Assembly (NCBI GenBank): GCA_022539475.1
Contig: VCMS01000025.1
Coordinates: 186,001-250,000 of the forward strand
Direction of reading: 5' to 3'
Source: Gracilaria domingensis
Taxonomy: Eukaryota > Rhodophyta > Florideophyceae > Gracilariales > Gracilariaceae
DNA: 64,000 bases
The notes below the pieces were generated by a model, which worked only from the letters and a program-made list of their open reading frames with translations, did not search any database and was not told the DNA's origin. This document shows, one piece after another, positions 29,605 through 38,401 of this stretch. The position numbers were made by a program, and so were the translations under genes. Every line of letters begins with the position of its first letter. The first letter of the stretch is position 1.

Positions 29605-30783
29605 TTACGCCGCCATGGCCGTGCGGAAGCGCGTGCTATTGGCGCCGTCCATCGCCGCACACCGCGCCGCGCCGCGCCGTCCCTCCACCTCGTCGAACAG
29701 AGCGAGCAGCACGCTGCGGATCAGCGCCGTGTACACGCCCTGCTGCTCTCCCACGCGCTGCTCGCTCTCAAACAGCCGAATCGCCTCCCGCGTGTCGCCG
29801 CAGAACACGCCAGCGCGAAAGCGCCCGCGGCACACGTTCAGATAGCCCACCTTGTACAAAACGTACTGCAGGTGCATCACCCTCGGCCCCACATCGCCCA
29901 TTCGCAGCGGCGGCCGCGGCGCCTTAAATATGTCGCCGCACGTTTGCGCGTAGTCGTCCGTAGCCTCCCACGGGTGATCGTACACCGTGAAGCTCGTGGT
30001 GCACGCGTCCGGCAACGATCTTCTGCACCTCTCGCAAAAATTCACCGCCGCGCTGCTGCGGTAGCGCGTGCCCTCGATGGCCTGCACCTTGCACGCCGCG
30101 CAGCTCACGCCCGTGTGCGTGCAGAAGCACGCGCGCGCCGTCGACTCGGTGGCGCGATACACGCTGGCGTCGAACACGTCGTCCCTTTCCATCGACGCGG
30201 AACGCACGCTCTCTGTCAGCGCGCGCGAGCATTCCGGCACTTTGTTCTCCAGCGCGCGAGTCACGCACGAGTCGAACTGTGTTTGAAGCGGGTGCGCTCT
30301 CCGTCTCGCGCTCATCTGCACCGGTTGTGCTGGTGGTGGGGGCGGCGGCGGCGGCGGCGAGGGCGGCGGCGGCGACGACGACGCAGCGCTCACGCTGACG
30401 CTTGCGCAGTCGGCCAGTTCTCTCGAGGCGACCTCCCACGCGCCCGAAAGCGCCAGAAACACCGCTGCCGCCTCGCCGCGCGCGGCGGTGTCCACGACGG
30501 CGCGCAGAACAGTGGTCATGCATTGATCGACGGTGGGCAAATGCGACGACGAAACCAACACAAGCCTGCCGGCGGAGCGATCAGCGCTCAAGACAAGCTG
30601 GAGCGCAAAGTCGGACGACACGGCGGCCTGATCGCCGGAAGGCGTCTCGAACGCCAACACCAGCGCGGGACCATTCGGCGCCAGCGCGGCGGTGGCGCGC
30701 GACCAAACATGCCGCACAGAGCGCTCCGAGAGCGGCACGCGCACGGTGTGCTGCCCGTACGACACGGAAACGAACTGCAGCAT
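29605..30783 (-). CDS. PB1 / ZZ-like / peptidoglycan-binding-like multidomain protein B
   Basis: A 392-residue paralogue of the neighbouring gene in the same orientation, start ATG 30783. Residues 1-75 are a diverged PB1 domain (VSYGQHTVRVPLSERSV, then LVLAFETPSGDQAAVSSD in place of a clear OPCA motif). A poly-Pro/Ser linker follows. Residues about 223-254 are a ZZ-like finger (HTGVSCAAC...NFCERC), again without the KCxxC pair. Residues about 292-365 are the peptidoglycan-binding-like domain (LRMGDVGPRVMHLQYVLYKVGY, GDTREAIRLFE). Coding GC is far higher than in gene A and acidic PB1 residues are lost, so it may have a separate partner or be evolving fast. It probably arose by tandem duplication. 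Confidence 0.8.
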   Translation of the reverse strand: MLQFVSVSYGQHTVRVPLSERSVRHVWSRATAALAPNGPALVLAFETPSGDQAAVSSDFALQLVLSADRSAGRLVLVSSSHLPTVDQCMTTVLRAVVDTAARGEAAAVFLALSGAWEVASRELADCASVSVSAASSSPPPPSPPPPPPPPPAQPVQMSARRRAHPLQTQFDSCVTRALENKVPECSRALTESVRSASMERDDVFDASVYRATESTARACFCTHTGVSCAACKVQAIEGTRYRSSAAVNFCERCRRSLPDACTTSFTVYDHPWEATDDYAQTCGDIFKAPRPPLRMGDVGPRVMHLQYVLYKVGYLNVCRGRFRAGVFCGDTREAIRLFESEQRVGEQQGVYTALIRSVLLALFDEVEGRRGAARCAAMDGANSTRFRTAMAA

Positions 30784-32560
30784 GACGGCGGGCGGGCGGA
30801 AGCGCGACGAACTCAAACAGCAACAAAGGCCAAAGGCGGAAGCACGCAGCCGCGCAACAAGAGACGCTGCCGAGGCGCGCCAGCGCGCCCTCAACGGACG
30901 CGTCGCCATTTGCAGCCCGCGCGGGCGAGGTGCGCTGTGTCGGTGCTGAGTGCGCACGTGGCCACGTGCGCCGAGTTGATTGTTGCTCGCGCGTCTGGCG
31001 GCGCAGCGCAGCCGCCCATTGCGCGCCCTGTATGATACGCGCCGCGCTTGCGCGTGCGCCCCCCCGCCGCAGCACGCTCCGCGTACCGCCGCGATTGCAA
31101 TGCGGAATGGAACGGAGAAAACAACGGGTGGTGATGCTCTTCTGTCTTCCTCACGGCGCCGTCTTCATCAGTGTGCTCAGCGTTTCTCCGTGTGCCATGG
31201 CGCCACCGCTCCTTTTGAGCTGCAAAACCGTGCATTTCGTTTCTCTCACACTGCTTTTCGCGTTGCGGTAGCCGCCTGTGAGGCGGCTACAACCCTGCGA
31301 TGCAGATTTCTTACGGACAGCATAAACGGCTTCCAAGCACGCTCAATGCGGCAACTGCGCGAATCTCTGTCCGACGCCAAATGCGCTCAGCATGTGGTAT
31401 GAAAAAGGATGTGGAACACGCTTCACGGGCGGTTGCAAGCACTAAATAGCTCACCGATCGGAATTACGATACTTGTATATGAACTCTATGGTGAAGTTGG
31501 TACTCTGTATAACACGCGCGAATTGGAACAACCTTTAATGTGAAGATTAGTAGCAAGAGCAGTGTGGGATACTAAACTCCGTGGTTTTAATCGCATTCGC
31601 TTGAAAACTCGAGATTGTGCGTGAACAGCATGCGATATGCTGTTGTCGTTGGCGTATGCTTTCAACGCATTTCGTTCCATTCAATGAAACTAATTCCTCA
31701 ACTTTGAATGCCTTCAAAGCACATGAGCGCTTCGAATATGCAGCGTTAGCGCTGTTCTTTGTTTGTTCGTTCTGTGACGGGCATCGGCTTGACTCGTGCG
31801 ACGCCTATCGACTGTGATGCACGTCACACTTATAGGATGCCATACTGTGGCGTTAGGTGGCGTTCGTTGTAACTTGGATTCAGAAACGGTCCAGACGATA
31901 ACAATTCCTGTTGATGACAATGGTACAGTATCCTTTGTACATCGCGTGCATTTGCTCCAACAAGTGCACAAGTGTTCAGCACTGCTTAGCCTACTGAATT
32001 GTCCCATAGGGGAAACAAATCAATTTTGTTGATTTCGCTCATGATACCCTTTTGAAATGGATGTTCTGCTATACCCTTGGTTGGGGGAGACAGTGGTAGT
32101 GTCCGACAAGCACGTCGCGTAAAGGCAAGGCCTGCGCTGGAGGGACCAGAGCCATTGTACCTATGGTTGCGAGCTGCCGAATGTGCGAGAGGTCGACTCT
32201 TTCAGGCACAGCTCAGATCTCCACGTATCCGCTTTTCTTTGGGGCCATGGGAGCGCAAATCTCTTCCTGCCCGCGAGCCCTTTAAAAGAGACAGCTCTCC
32301 CCCAGCCCAGGCGATGGCTTTGAAGGAGAGAGCCAACCAAGCTTGCTTTCCGGCCGTCTGCTGTTCAACCTGAATGAAAGGTCAAATAACTGTCGTTTCC
32401 CTGTTTTCTGGAGCAACTCAATCCTTGCTTTCTGCCGTTTCCGTGTCTTTCATGTGACTCTTTTCGGTCGATAACAGCGCTGCCCGGGTCAGTAGGGCGA
32501 ACTAATCTGCGACTGCACCCGTCCTGCTTCCGCGATAGTACCGTGATTGCATCATAAAAG
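30784..32560. other. Intergenic region with G-box palindrome and a strong hairpin
   Basis: The GC-rich first 300 bp contain a 20-bp perfect palindrome at 30952-30971 with two CACGTG cores and probably form the promoter of the paralogue B gene. A perfect 9-bp stem hairpin (GTAGCCGCC / GGCGGCTAC) lies at 31268-31290. Frames further along show no recognisable protein. Confidence 0.5.
30952..30971. promoter_or_regulatory. Double G-box perfect palindrome
   Basis: The central CACGTGGCCACGTG is flanked symmetrically by GCG and CGC. CACGTG is the classic bZIP/bHLH core. It sits 169 bp upstream of the start of PB1-ZZ gene B. Confidence 0.5.
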
Positions 32561-33457
32561 ATGGAACGTGTACGAAGCTCCTTGCCCGCGATACGCGTCT
32601 TGCTGCTTATTGCATGCTGTGGGTTGGTTCTCATGATAACAGTTCTCAAATCCGAAGCTTTCACAACAATTTTCATGTCCGAAGCATTCAGAGCTTCCCC
32701 ATCAACATCAGTTTCCATCGCAGTGAACCCGATACAGGCAGAGCTCATATCTGACCCTCTGCAAAACCTCTCAGAAAGTCAACGAGCAATGGTTGAGAAG
32801 CAGCAACACGTAAACTACCACGCAATCTGGATGGGAGATCTTGAGATTAATCTGGTGCTGAGGTATATGGATAACGTGAGCACCTACCTGGAATGGGGCA
32901 GCGGTGGAAGTACTTTCAACTTTCCTCAATTCGCTAAACGTGCATACTCTATTGAACATGATCAAAGTTGGTGCGCACCGATGATGAACAATATAAGCTC
33001 GCATCCAGAGCTCAAACATCTTCGATACGACTGTGTACCAATTCCACGTGGTACAAAAGGTTGGGGACTAGAAGATCCTTTTGAGGAGGGTACTTACGAA
33101 GTCTTCAAACCATACGTTGACCATATTTCAAAGCTTGGCGAGGAAATGTTTGATGTTGTCTTGATTGATGGGCGGGCAAGAGTCGATGCTTCCATCAAGG
33201 CGTTGTCGTACATTGGAAAGGACAGCGTCGTCATTTTGCATGATGCAGAACGGATTCGGAGAAACGGAGCGTACTGGGGTGTGTCTGCTTACTACGACAT
33301 CATCGATTTTGTTGGTGGCTTGAGACGGCAAGGAATTGCGGTCTTGCAAAGAAAACCAGCATATTCTCACCTGCAAGGAGACCATACCGCTGTTCAAAAC
33401 ATGCTTTACCGGAAATATCCCATGATGAGAGAAACAGGGAATCGTAGCTCGACATGA
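32561..33457 (+). CDS. Membrane-anchored SAM-dependent methyltransferase-like protein
   Basis: A 298-residue protein with a single N-terminal membrane segment (about residues 10-29, IRVLLLIACCGLVLMITVL) and a short basic cytosolic end, so a type II protein of the secretory pathway. The body has class I methyltransferase features: YLEWGSGGSTFNFPQFA as SAM-binding motif I, AYSIEHDQSWC as motif II, MFDVVLIDGRARVDASIKAL as motif IV, and SVVILHDAERI. The layout resembles sugar O-methyltransferases of the plant DUF579 type, which methylate Golgi polysaccharides. Red algal cell walls contain methylated galactans, so wall polysaccharide methylation is a plausible but unproven role. Confidence 0.7.
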   Translation: MERVRSSLPAIRVLLLIACCGLVLMITVLKSEAFTTIFMSEAFRASPSTSVSIAVNPIQAELISDPLQNLSESQRAMVEKQQHVNYHAIWMGDLEINLVLRYMDNVSTYLEWGSGGSTFNFPQFAKRAYSIEHDQSWCAPMMNNISSHPELKHLRYDCVPIPRGTKGWGLEDPFEEGTYEVFKPYVDHISKLGEEMFDVVLIDGRARVDASIKALSYIGKDSVVILHDAERIRRNGAYWGVSAYYDIIDFVGGLRRQGIAVLQRKPAYSHLQGDHTAVQNMLYRKYPMMRETGNRSST

Positions 33458-34427
33458 AAGGGGATTCGTTGAATTGGTGATCACTCTTGTCTATTTTTAT
33501 TGATGCTCATGATGAAGTTTATAATATTATAAAAAATGACATTTTCAGAAAATGACGATAGGTGTTTTGAGTGGGCGCTATGGCAGTGCTCTGCACCATG
33601 ACGATCTTTGAGAACGCAAGAAAGAACGCATATCTTAGATATTATCTAGGGTGATTTGAGCCTTGCTTTACAGCGCTTGCAGAGCGAGCACGAAATTTTC
33701 GTCTTTCGGGGCGGTATCTAATGGGAACATGTGGAAATTGTACTGGTACGAAAGGTACCGACGATGCCGACGGTATCCCAGTACAACGGCATCTTGATGA
33801 ACCCACACTGCCCCATCGAACGCCCCACAGGGGCGTTCTACACCGTTTCAATTTGAATTAAACACATACATGTAGTACATTCTCTAGTAGAGAATCTCTA
33901 CCATACACAGGGGGTATTTAATTCAAACTGAGAGGGGATATGACGCCCCTGTGGGCCGTTGTATACCCTTTCAGTTTGAATTCTGTACACCCCTGTTGGT
34001 GGAAGGAGCATGTACTACTTACTCTCTTTTGGAGGTTACCTTCTACCTTATCCTCAATATCCCAACTTCGTGGTACGAAGGCCCACAGGGCCGTACTGGT
34101 GTTTGCACTGCAAATTTTGGAGACTGCAAATTGCTGTGCAACACTGTTTTTCAAAATTTGACTTTGGCGCTCTTTGAAAATTCAAAAGTGTAGTACGCCC
34201 GACGGCAGCATCCGTGGACTCGATAGTGCCGAGGCTCGACTGTGTGTCCTCATGAAGCACAATTTGGCGAGCGAGCGAGCGAATCCCGCCCACGCGTAAT
34301 CACGCAACAGTGTTAAGTTAACACCTTCTTCCTGCGTACGAAAACAAAACAGAGCTTTCACCGCTAATTCGAATGTTCTAGTTTTCCAACTAGACCCACT
34401 GGATATACTTTGTCAGTCAAATCTGTG
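33458..34427. other. Intergenic region with foldback repeat
   Basis: Contains the foldback element at 33823-33955 and related shorter copies up to about 34110. The last 250 bp precede the condensin gene and presumably hold its promoter. Confidence 0.6.
33823..33955. repeat. Imperfect foldback (MITE-like) element
   Basis: Arms begin CCCCACAGGGGCGT on one side and end ACGCCCCTGTGGG on the other. Both arms carry a TTTGAATTAAA block at matching distance, and the midpoint is the palindrome ATTCTCTAGTAGAGAAT at 33879-33895. No coding capacity. A third arm-like copy follows at about 33955-34020. Confidence 0.7.
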
Positions 34428-36755
34428 ATGAAAGTTGCTACGCCCCCCAAAGACATTACGCCGAGCGCTGCGCGTCGCCGCCGTCGATTGAGTAATTTCC
34501 ACATCCATGGGCAAACTCCTCAGAACGTCACCCCTGGCCCTCGACGAAATTCGTGGACCCCTGCACGTCACCTTTCACGAACTCCGACTAAAACACCACG
34601 AATAACCCCATCGAGGACCCCAGGAAAAACACCGACGTCGTATAGACGTCGTTCTTCAATCGCACAACGAATTAGCTCACACACACCGCGCGCGTCTGTG
34701 GGTCGAGCAAGGGCTCCCGCTCTTTCCCGAGAGGAAATCGCGCATATGTATTCAGCGACTATTAAGTTGTGTCAAGACAATAAGATCAATGCGCGAAACA
34801 CATGGACGTTAAATCTCATTGATTACATGTCCATGCTGGTGAAAACTGACACCGCCGAAAACCAAGTGGCGAGAACGGTGTGTTTCGAGGATGAGATCGG
34901 GCCCCCCGGTAATCTTCCAACCGGAACTAACTTTCAATTAGCAGGCGTCACGTTAGATGCAGGAGTCAAAATCTACTGCTCTCGCGTCGATTCAGTCCAT
35001 ACAAATGCTTTCAAAGTATTGGGTGGCCTATCAAGAAGCGGAAACCAAGAGGGCTCAGATGCGTCTGAAGAAGCAAGAGAAGGAGAGCAGGAAGGAGATA
35101 CAAGAAAATCTAGAAGGAATGGGAGAAGGGCTGGTAATGTCACCTTGGAGACCAATCTTGGAAACATTACGTCCCAGAGACTAGAAACAGACCTTGCTGT
35201 CGACCCACTCTTTCAGAAAATGTCTGCTGCTTTTGACGAAGGGGGAGCTTCAGGAATGCTAATGAACAATTTGCCCATAGGGCCGAAAGCACAGATTATT
35301 TTCGATAGTGGTGAAACAGCGGATTACCTTGTCCTTATGGACGATGAGGAACAACAGAATGAGGGAGGCAGCTCGAGTAACATCACCTACGACATTTCGA
35401 AATGGTTACCAGAGCAGCCAGTAACAGAACATGACACTATATGCGGACCATTTCTTCGTTATTTTGAGTCCAAGCAGGCATCTGCAGCCGCTCGCAACCA
35501 GTCTGCAGGTGCCAAAAGTGGAAGTCATGATGCTGCTGGCGCTAACAACGATGATTCTGATCTGCTGGAGCACAATTTTGGCTACGACGATGGTGACATG
35601 GAAGACAGTGCTGCCATAGGGATGCTACCAACACCCGAGATGCCATTCGATGTACCCGAAGGTAATGACCACGATGACGTTACGTTGAGTGTGAATGTCG
35701 ATCATAACCAACGACCACTGGAAGGCGGTTCCATGGCAGTTCGGCGCGGAAGTGTGGATCTTGTAGAAGCTGGTGTCACGCTTGTGGAAAACCCGGACTA
35801 TTCATACTTCGACAACAATGCGTTAGTGGGATGGGCTGGTCCAACGCATTGGACCTTCAGAGCTACCAGTACATCTACTGCGGGAGGCGAAAATGGTCAG
35901 AAACGTCCGAAGAAGAGAACTAGAAAGCCGAGAGACGCGAATGCCATGTTGTTGGATTTTTCACTGGATGCTCCAGAGATTGATTTCGCCTCACAGTTTG
36001 CTCCAGCGTCAAGGGAATCTTTAATTCAGATGTCAGCTTCTGTCCGAAACGGATTCTCAGAGAAGAAAGTGACCTTACCAGAAGATCACCATCTTTCCAT
36101 TGAGGCTCTTTGCTCCTTATTTCTCAGACCGAATACGTATGTCAAACCAAACGGCAGTTTGGCAAGTAAGGTTGGGAAAGAATCTGATGTATCTGAAGGC
36201 CAAAACTGGTATGACTTTGATAATCCAGGAGATAGGGAGAATTTCGTTGGCGGAGATCCAAACGTCTTGGAAGACTTCTCGCAGGACCCCTTCGAAGACA
36301 GCTTTGAGCCCGATGATGATGTCGGCATGGAACTTCTAGCTGAACCTACTCGGGTTGAAAAGATTGATATCAATTATGCGAAGGTGGCGAAGAAAGTAGA
36401 CGTACGGAAATTGAAGGCTGGAATCTGGACAAAGCTTTGCGGTGACCAGATAGATGAAGATCTTGGGCCTGATGCAGAGAATGGAGAAAACTACAGCCTC
36501 ACGTCGGGTACTGCATCCGACTCTTTACCGGATGTTAGAAAGGGTGCATCGCAACGGCTCCAAACAATAGTTTCAAACATTCCATCTATTGTGCCGCCGA
36601 CATCGCTACCAGATGTATCTCTGCCCTACGTGTTTATATGCCTGCTCCATCTAGCAAATGAGAAGCAGCTAAGAATAACGCAAACAGAAGATAAGTCTTT
36701 GACAGATCTCATTGTAACGGCTGATGGACAGGGTGAAAAGGAGGTTGATTCCTGA
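34428..36755 (+). CDS. Condensin complex non-SMC subunit CAP-H/Brn1 (kleisin)
   Basis: The 775-residue protein starts at the ATG at 34428; the frame upstream opens with TTG. It belongs to the Barren/CAP-H family: an N-terminal Ser/Thr/Pro-rich, SPxR-like segment with several TP sites that could be Cdk targets; then IKLCQDNKINARNTWTLNLID; then LDAGVKIYCSRVDSVHTN and KVLGGL typical of the family. The middle is acidic with a WAGPTHW block, and the C-terminus has the winged-helix-like TSLPDVSLPYVFICLLHLANEKQL that contacts SMC4. CAP-H closes the SMC2/SMC4 ring and is needed for mitotic chromosome compaction. It is complete and of normal length. Confidence 0.95.
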   Translation: MKVATPPKDITPSAARRRRRLSNFHIHGQTPQNVTPGPRRNSWTPARHLSRTPTKTPRITPSRTPGKTPTSYRRRSSIAQRISSHTPRASVGRARAPALSREEIAHMYSATIKLCQDNKINARNTWTLNLIDYMSMLVKTDTAENQVARTVCFEDEIGPPGNLPTGTNFQLAGVTLDAGVKIYCSRVDSVHTNAFKVLGGLSRSGNQEGSDASEEAREGEQEGDTRKSRRNGRRAGNVTLETNLGNITSQRLETDLAVDPLFQKMSAAFDEGGASGMLMNNLPIGPKAQIIFDSGETADYLVLMDDEEQQNEGGSSSNITYDISKWLPEQPVTEHDTICGPFLRYFESKQASAAARNQSAGAKSGSHDAAGANNDDSDLLEHNFGYDDGDMEDSAAIGMLPTPEMPFDVPEGNDHDDVTLSVNVDHNQRPLEGGSMAVRRGSVDLVEAGVTLVENPDYSYFDNNALVGWAGPTHWTFRATSTSTAGGENGQKRPKKRTRKPRDANAMLLDFSLDAPEIDFASQFAPASRESLIQMSASVRNGFSEKKVTLPEDHHLSIEALCSLFLRPNTYVKPNGSLASKVGKESDVSEGQNWYDFDNPGDRENFVGGDPNVLEDFSQDPFEDSFEPDDDVGMELLAEPTRVEKIDINYAKVAKKVDVRKLKAGIWTKLCGDQIDEDLGPDAENGENYSLTSGTASDSLPDVRKGASQRLQTIVSNIPSIVPPTSLPDVSLPYVFICLLHLANEKQLRITQTEDKSLTDLIVTADGQGEKEVDS

Positions 36756-36891
36756 AACCGGAGCTTATGATATACATAAATTCAGATGATCCAAAATGCG
36801 GTGCTCGCTCAACCATTGCTTCAGTCAGCGTATTGTTGTTAGGATGGTTCTATGATAGAGGTGGGTTTTCGTGGCGTGCAGTCAATTGACT

Positions 36892-37749
36892 TCATTCTTC
36901 CTTTTGAAGTTTGCGTTCTTCTGATACAACAGAGTATGTACAGATTACAAGGATGGTCCATAAACTTAGATGGAATATGAGATGATTGAGAGATATGGCT
37001 GGTCCAGCCGAAATATGTGGCCACAGTCGATAATACATGGTGAGGCTTATTATCGAATTTGCAAGCAAAATGGTTAAGCGCTTATCCGTGGTAAAACCGT
37101 TTCCATCTTCAAAGAGAACAGCGTCCAAAACGCAATGGGAAAGAATGCCGAGTGATGCACCGAAGGAGATTTGACGAGCGGAATGATAACCATGAAAGAA
37201 AGTACGATACAACGTGGCGACGCCTCCCACACCGAAAAGAATCAGAAAAAGGGCAGCCACGGCTTTGATCAAGGGCGATGCGTTGGGATTCGCTTTCAGA
37301 CGACGCCGCGCGTAACGTGATGCTGTGAATGCAACGAAGATGAAGTAACAATAGTGACCAGATATCCCGTTCGGGTACTCCGTGTGACGACCTGCGCAGT
37401 TGAAATCATCTAACGGCGCCTTGAAAGCTGCAAGGTAGATATACGTGACGTGAAACCAGATTGAAGCGAACGTAAGAGAGAATAAAGCGGTGGCTCGTGC
37501 ATGTGGAAGAAGCGCTAGTAGAAACATGGCGGTCCACATGATGTAGACGGAATAGTTGTGAAGCGCCCCATCTCGAAGAGGTATTAGAGGAGGTGGAGGT
37601 GACTCTAATTCGCGACGAATGTAACAGGCGTTAATGCGAGTGGGCAACGCGCGCGATATGAGCAGGGTGAGCGGGAAGAGAGTTAAGGCGGTTATTGCTA
37701 AGATCATACGCATGTTGCGATATGGATAGGAACTGGTTGTCGTGGACAT
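36892..37749 (-). CDS. PAP2-superfamily polytopic membrane protein, DOLPP1-like
   Basis: 285 residues with six or so hydrophobic segments. Two motifs are placed as in lipid phosphatases: YPNGISGHYCY (compare PSGH, motif 2) and YRTFFHGYHSARQISFGASLG (compare SRxxxxxH, motif 3). The HxxxQ spacing is closest to dolichyl-diphosphatases and related sphingomyelin-synthase-like proteins. Motif 1 (KxxxxxxRP) is not obvious; the RHTEYPNG context may take part. Such enzymes remove phosphate from lipid pyrophosphates or move head groups in the ER or Golgi. The start was taken at ATG 37749, two codons inside the open frame. Confidence 0.7.
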   Translation of the reverse strand: MSTTTSSYPYRNMRMILAITALTLFPLTLLISRALPTRINACYIRRELESPPPPLIPLRDGALHNYSVYIMWTAMFLLALLPHARATALFSLTFASIWFHVTYIYLAAFKAPLDDFNCAGRHTEYPNGISGHYCYFIFVAFTASRYARRRLKANPNASPLIKAVAALFLILFGVGGVATLYRTFFHGYHSARQISFGASLGILSHCVLDAVLFEDGNGFTTDKRLTILLANSIISLTMYYRLWPHISAGPAISLNHLIFHLSLWTILVICTYSVVSEERKLQKEE

Positions 37750-38236
37750 TTTCAAGAAGAATTCTGTCGTGAACTGAGACAGGGCAATAGATGGATAGTC
37801 GGTGAAACTGACGAGGGAATTGATGCCAGCACAACTTTTGATGTACTTCTATTTGTTTCCAACTGGAAAAAAATGGATGTGTCGGAGATTGTTTCTAGAA
37901 GTTACGAAGCGACGGATGAGGCTTTTAGAGTGCACGTCCAGTTGAGGTGTGGCTTTTATCAGAGGAAACTTGAGAAAGTAGCATGGCTGACTCGGTGGCG
38001 ATCAATGATGGGACTGCTGATCGTGCAGTTCAATCTTGGTTGTTCAACAACACTGGCAATGGAACGAGCCACTGGCCCTTGGAATCGGAGGCAGCCCGGC
38101 AGCCGGAGATGGGTAGTGTGGGCAGACAAATCGAATTTTAAAACACTTGTTTTCAAGACCTTTCGGGTCAGGCTGTTGATTAGCGCCTTTAAATTCAGTT
38201 TCGAATCGACGTGTGGGCACAACGATTTCGTGAAAC
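37750..38236. other. Intergenic region upstream of tRNA-iMet
   Basis: About 490 bp between the PAP2-like gene start and the initiator tRNA. A 133-residue frame overlaps the tRNA and is therefore taken as spurious. Nothing else seen. Confidence 0.5.
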
Positions 38237-38309
38237 AGCATCGTGGCGCAGTGGTTAGCGTGCTGGGCCCATAACCCAGCGGTCCTGGGATCGAAACCCA
38301 GCGATGCTA
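38237..38309 (+). tRNA. Initiator tRNA-Met (CAT)
   Basis: A complete 73-base cloverleaf without an intron. The acceptor stem AGCATCG/CGATGCT starts with the A1:T72 pair of eukaryotic initiators. The anticodon stem CTGGG/CCCAG has three G:C pairs and the loop carries CAT at 38270-38272. The T loop reads ATCGAAA, the eukaryotic initiator form in place of TTC. The discriminator is A and CCA is not encoded. Internal A box (TGGCGCAGTGG) and B box (GGATCGAAACC) are clear. Confidence 0.95.
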
Positions 38310-38328
38310 GAAGCGTTTCAAGGCTTGC

Positions 38329-38334
38329 TTTTTT
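38329..38334 (+). terminator. RNA polymerase III terminator of tRNA-iMet
   Basis: A run of six T begins 20 bases after the mature 3' end, the standard pol III stop signal. Confidence 0.8.
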
Positions 38335-38401
38335 CGTTGTTATCGTGTTGTTGTCAAACGAACGCCAGGGGTACATCTATCAGACTATCGCCGCGATGGC
38401 G

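Noticed and set aside
29872-31035. Plus-strand frame of 387 codons
   Set aside because: Antisense to the PB1-ZZ paralogue B; Arg/His-rich shadow of GC-rich coding DNA.
37873-38274. Plus-strand frame of 133 codons
   Set aside because: Overlaps the initiator tRNA gene and has no domain.
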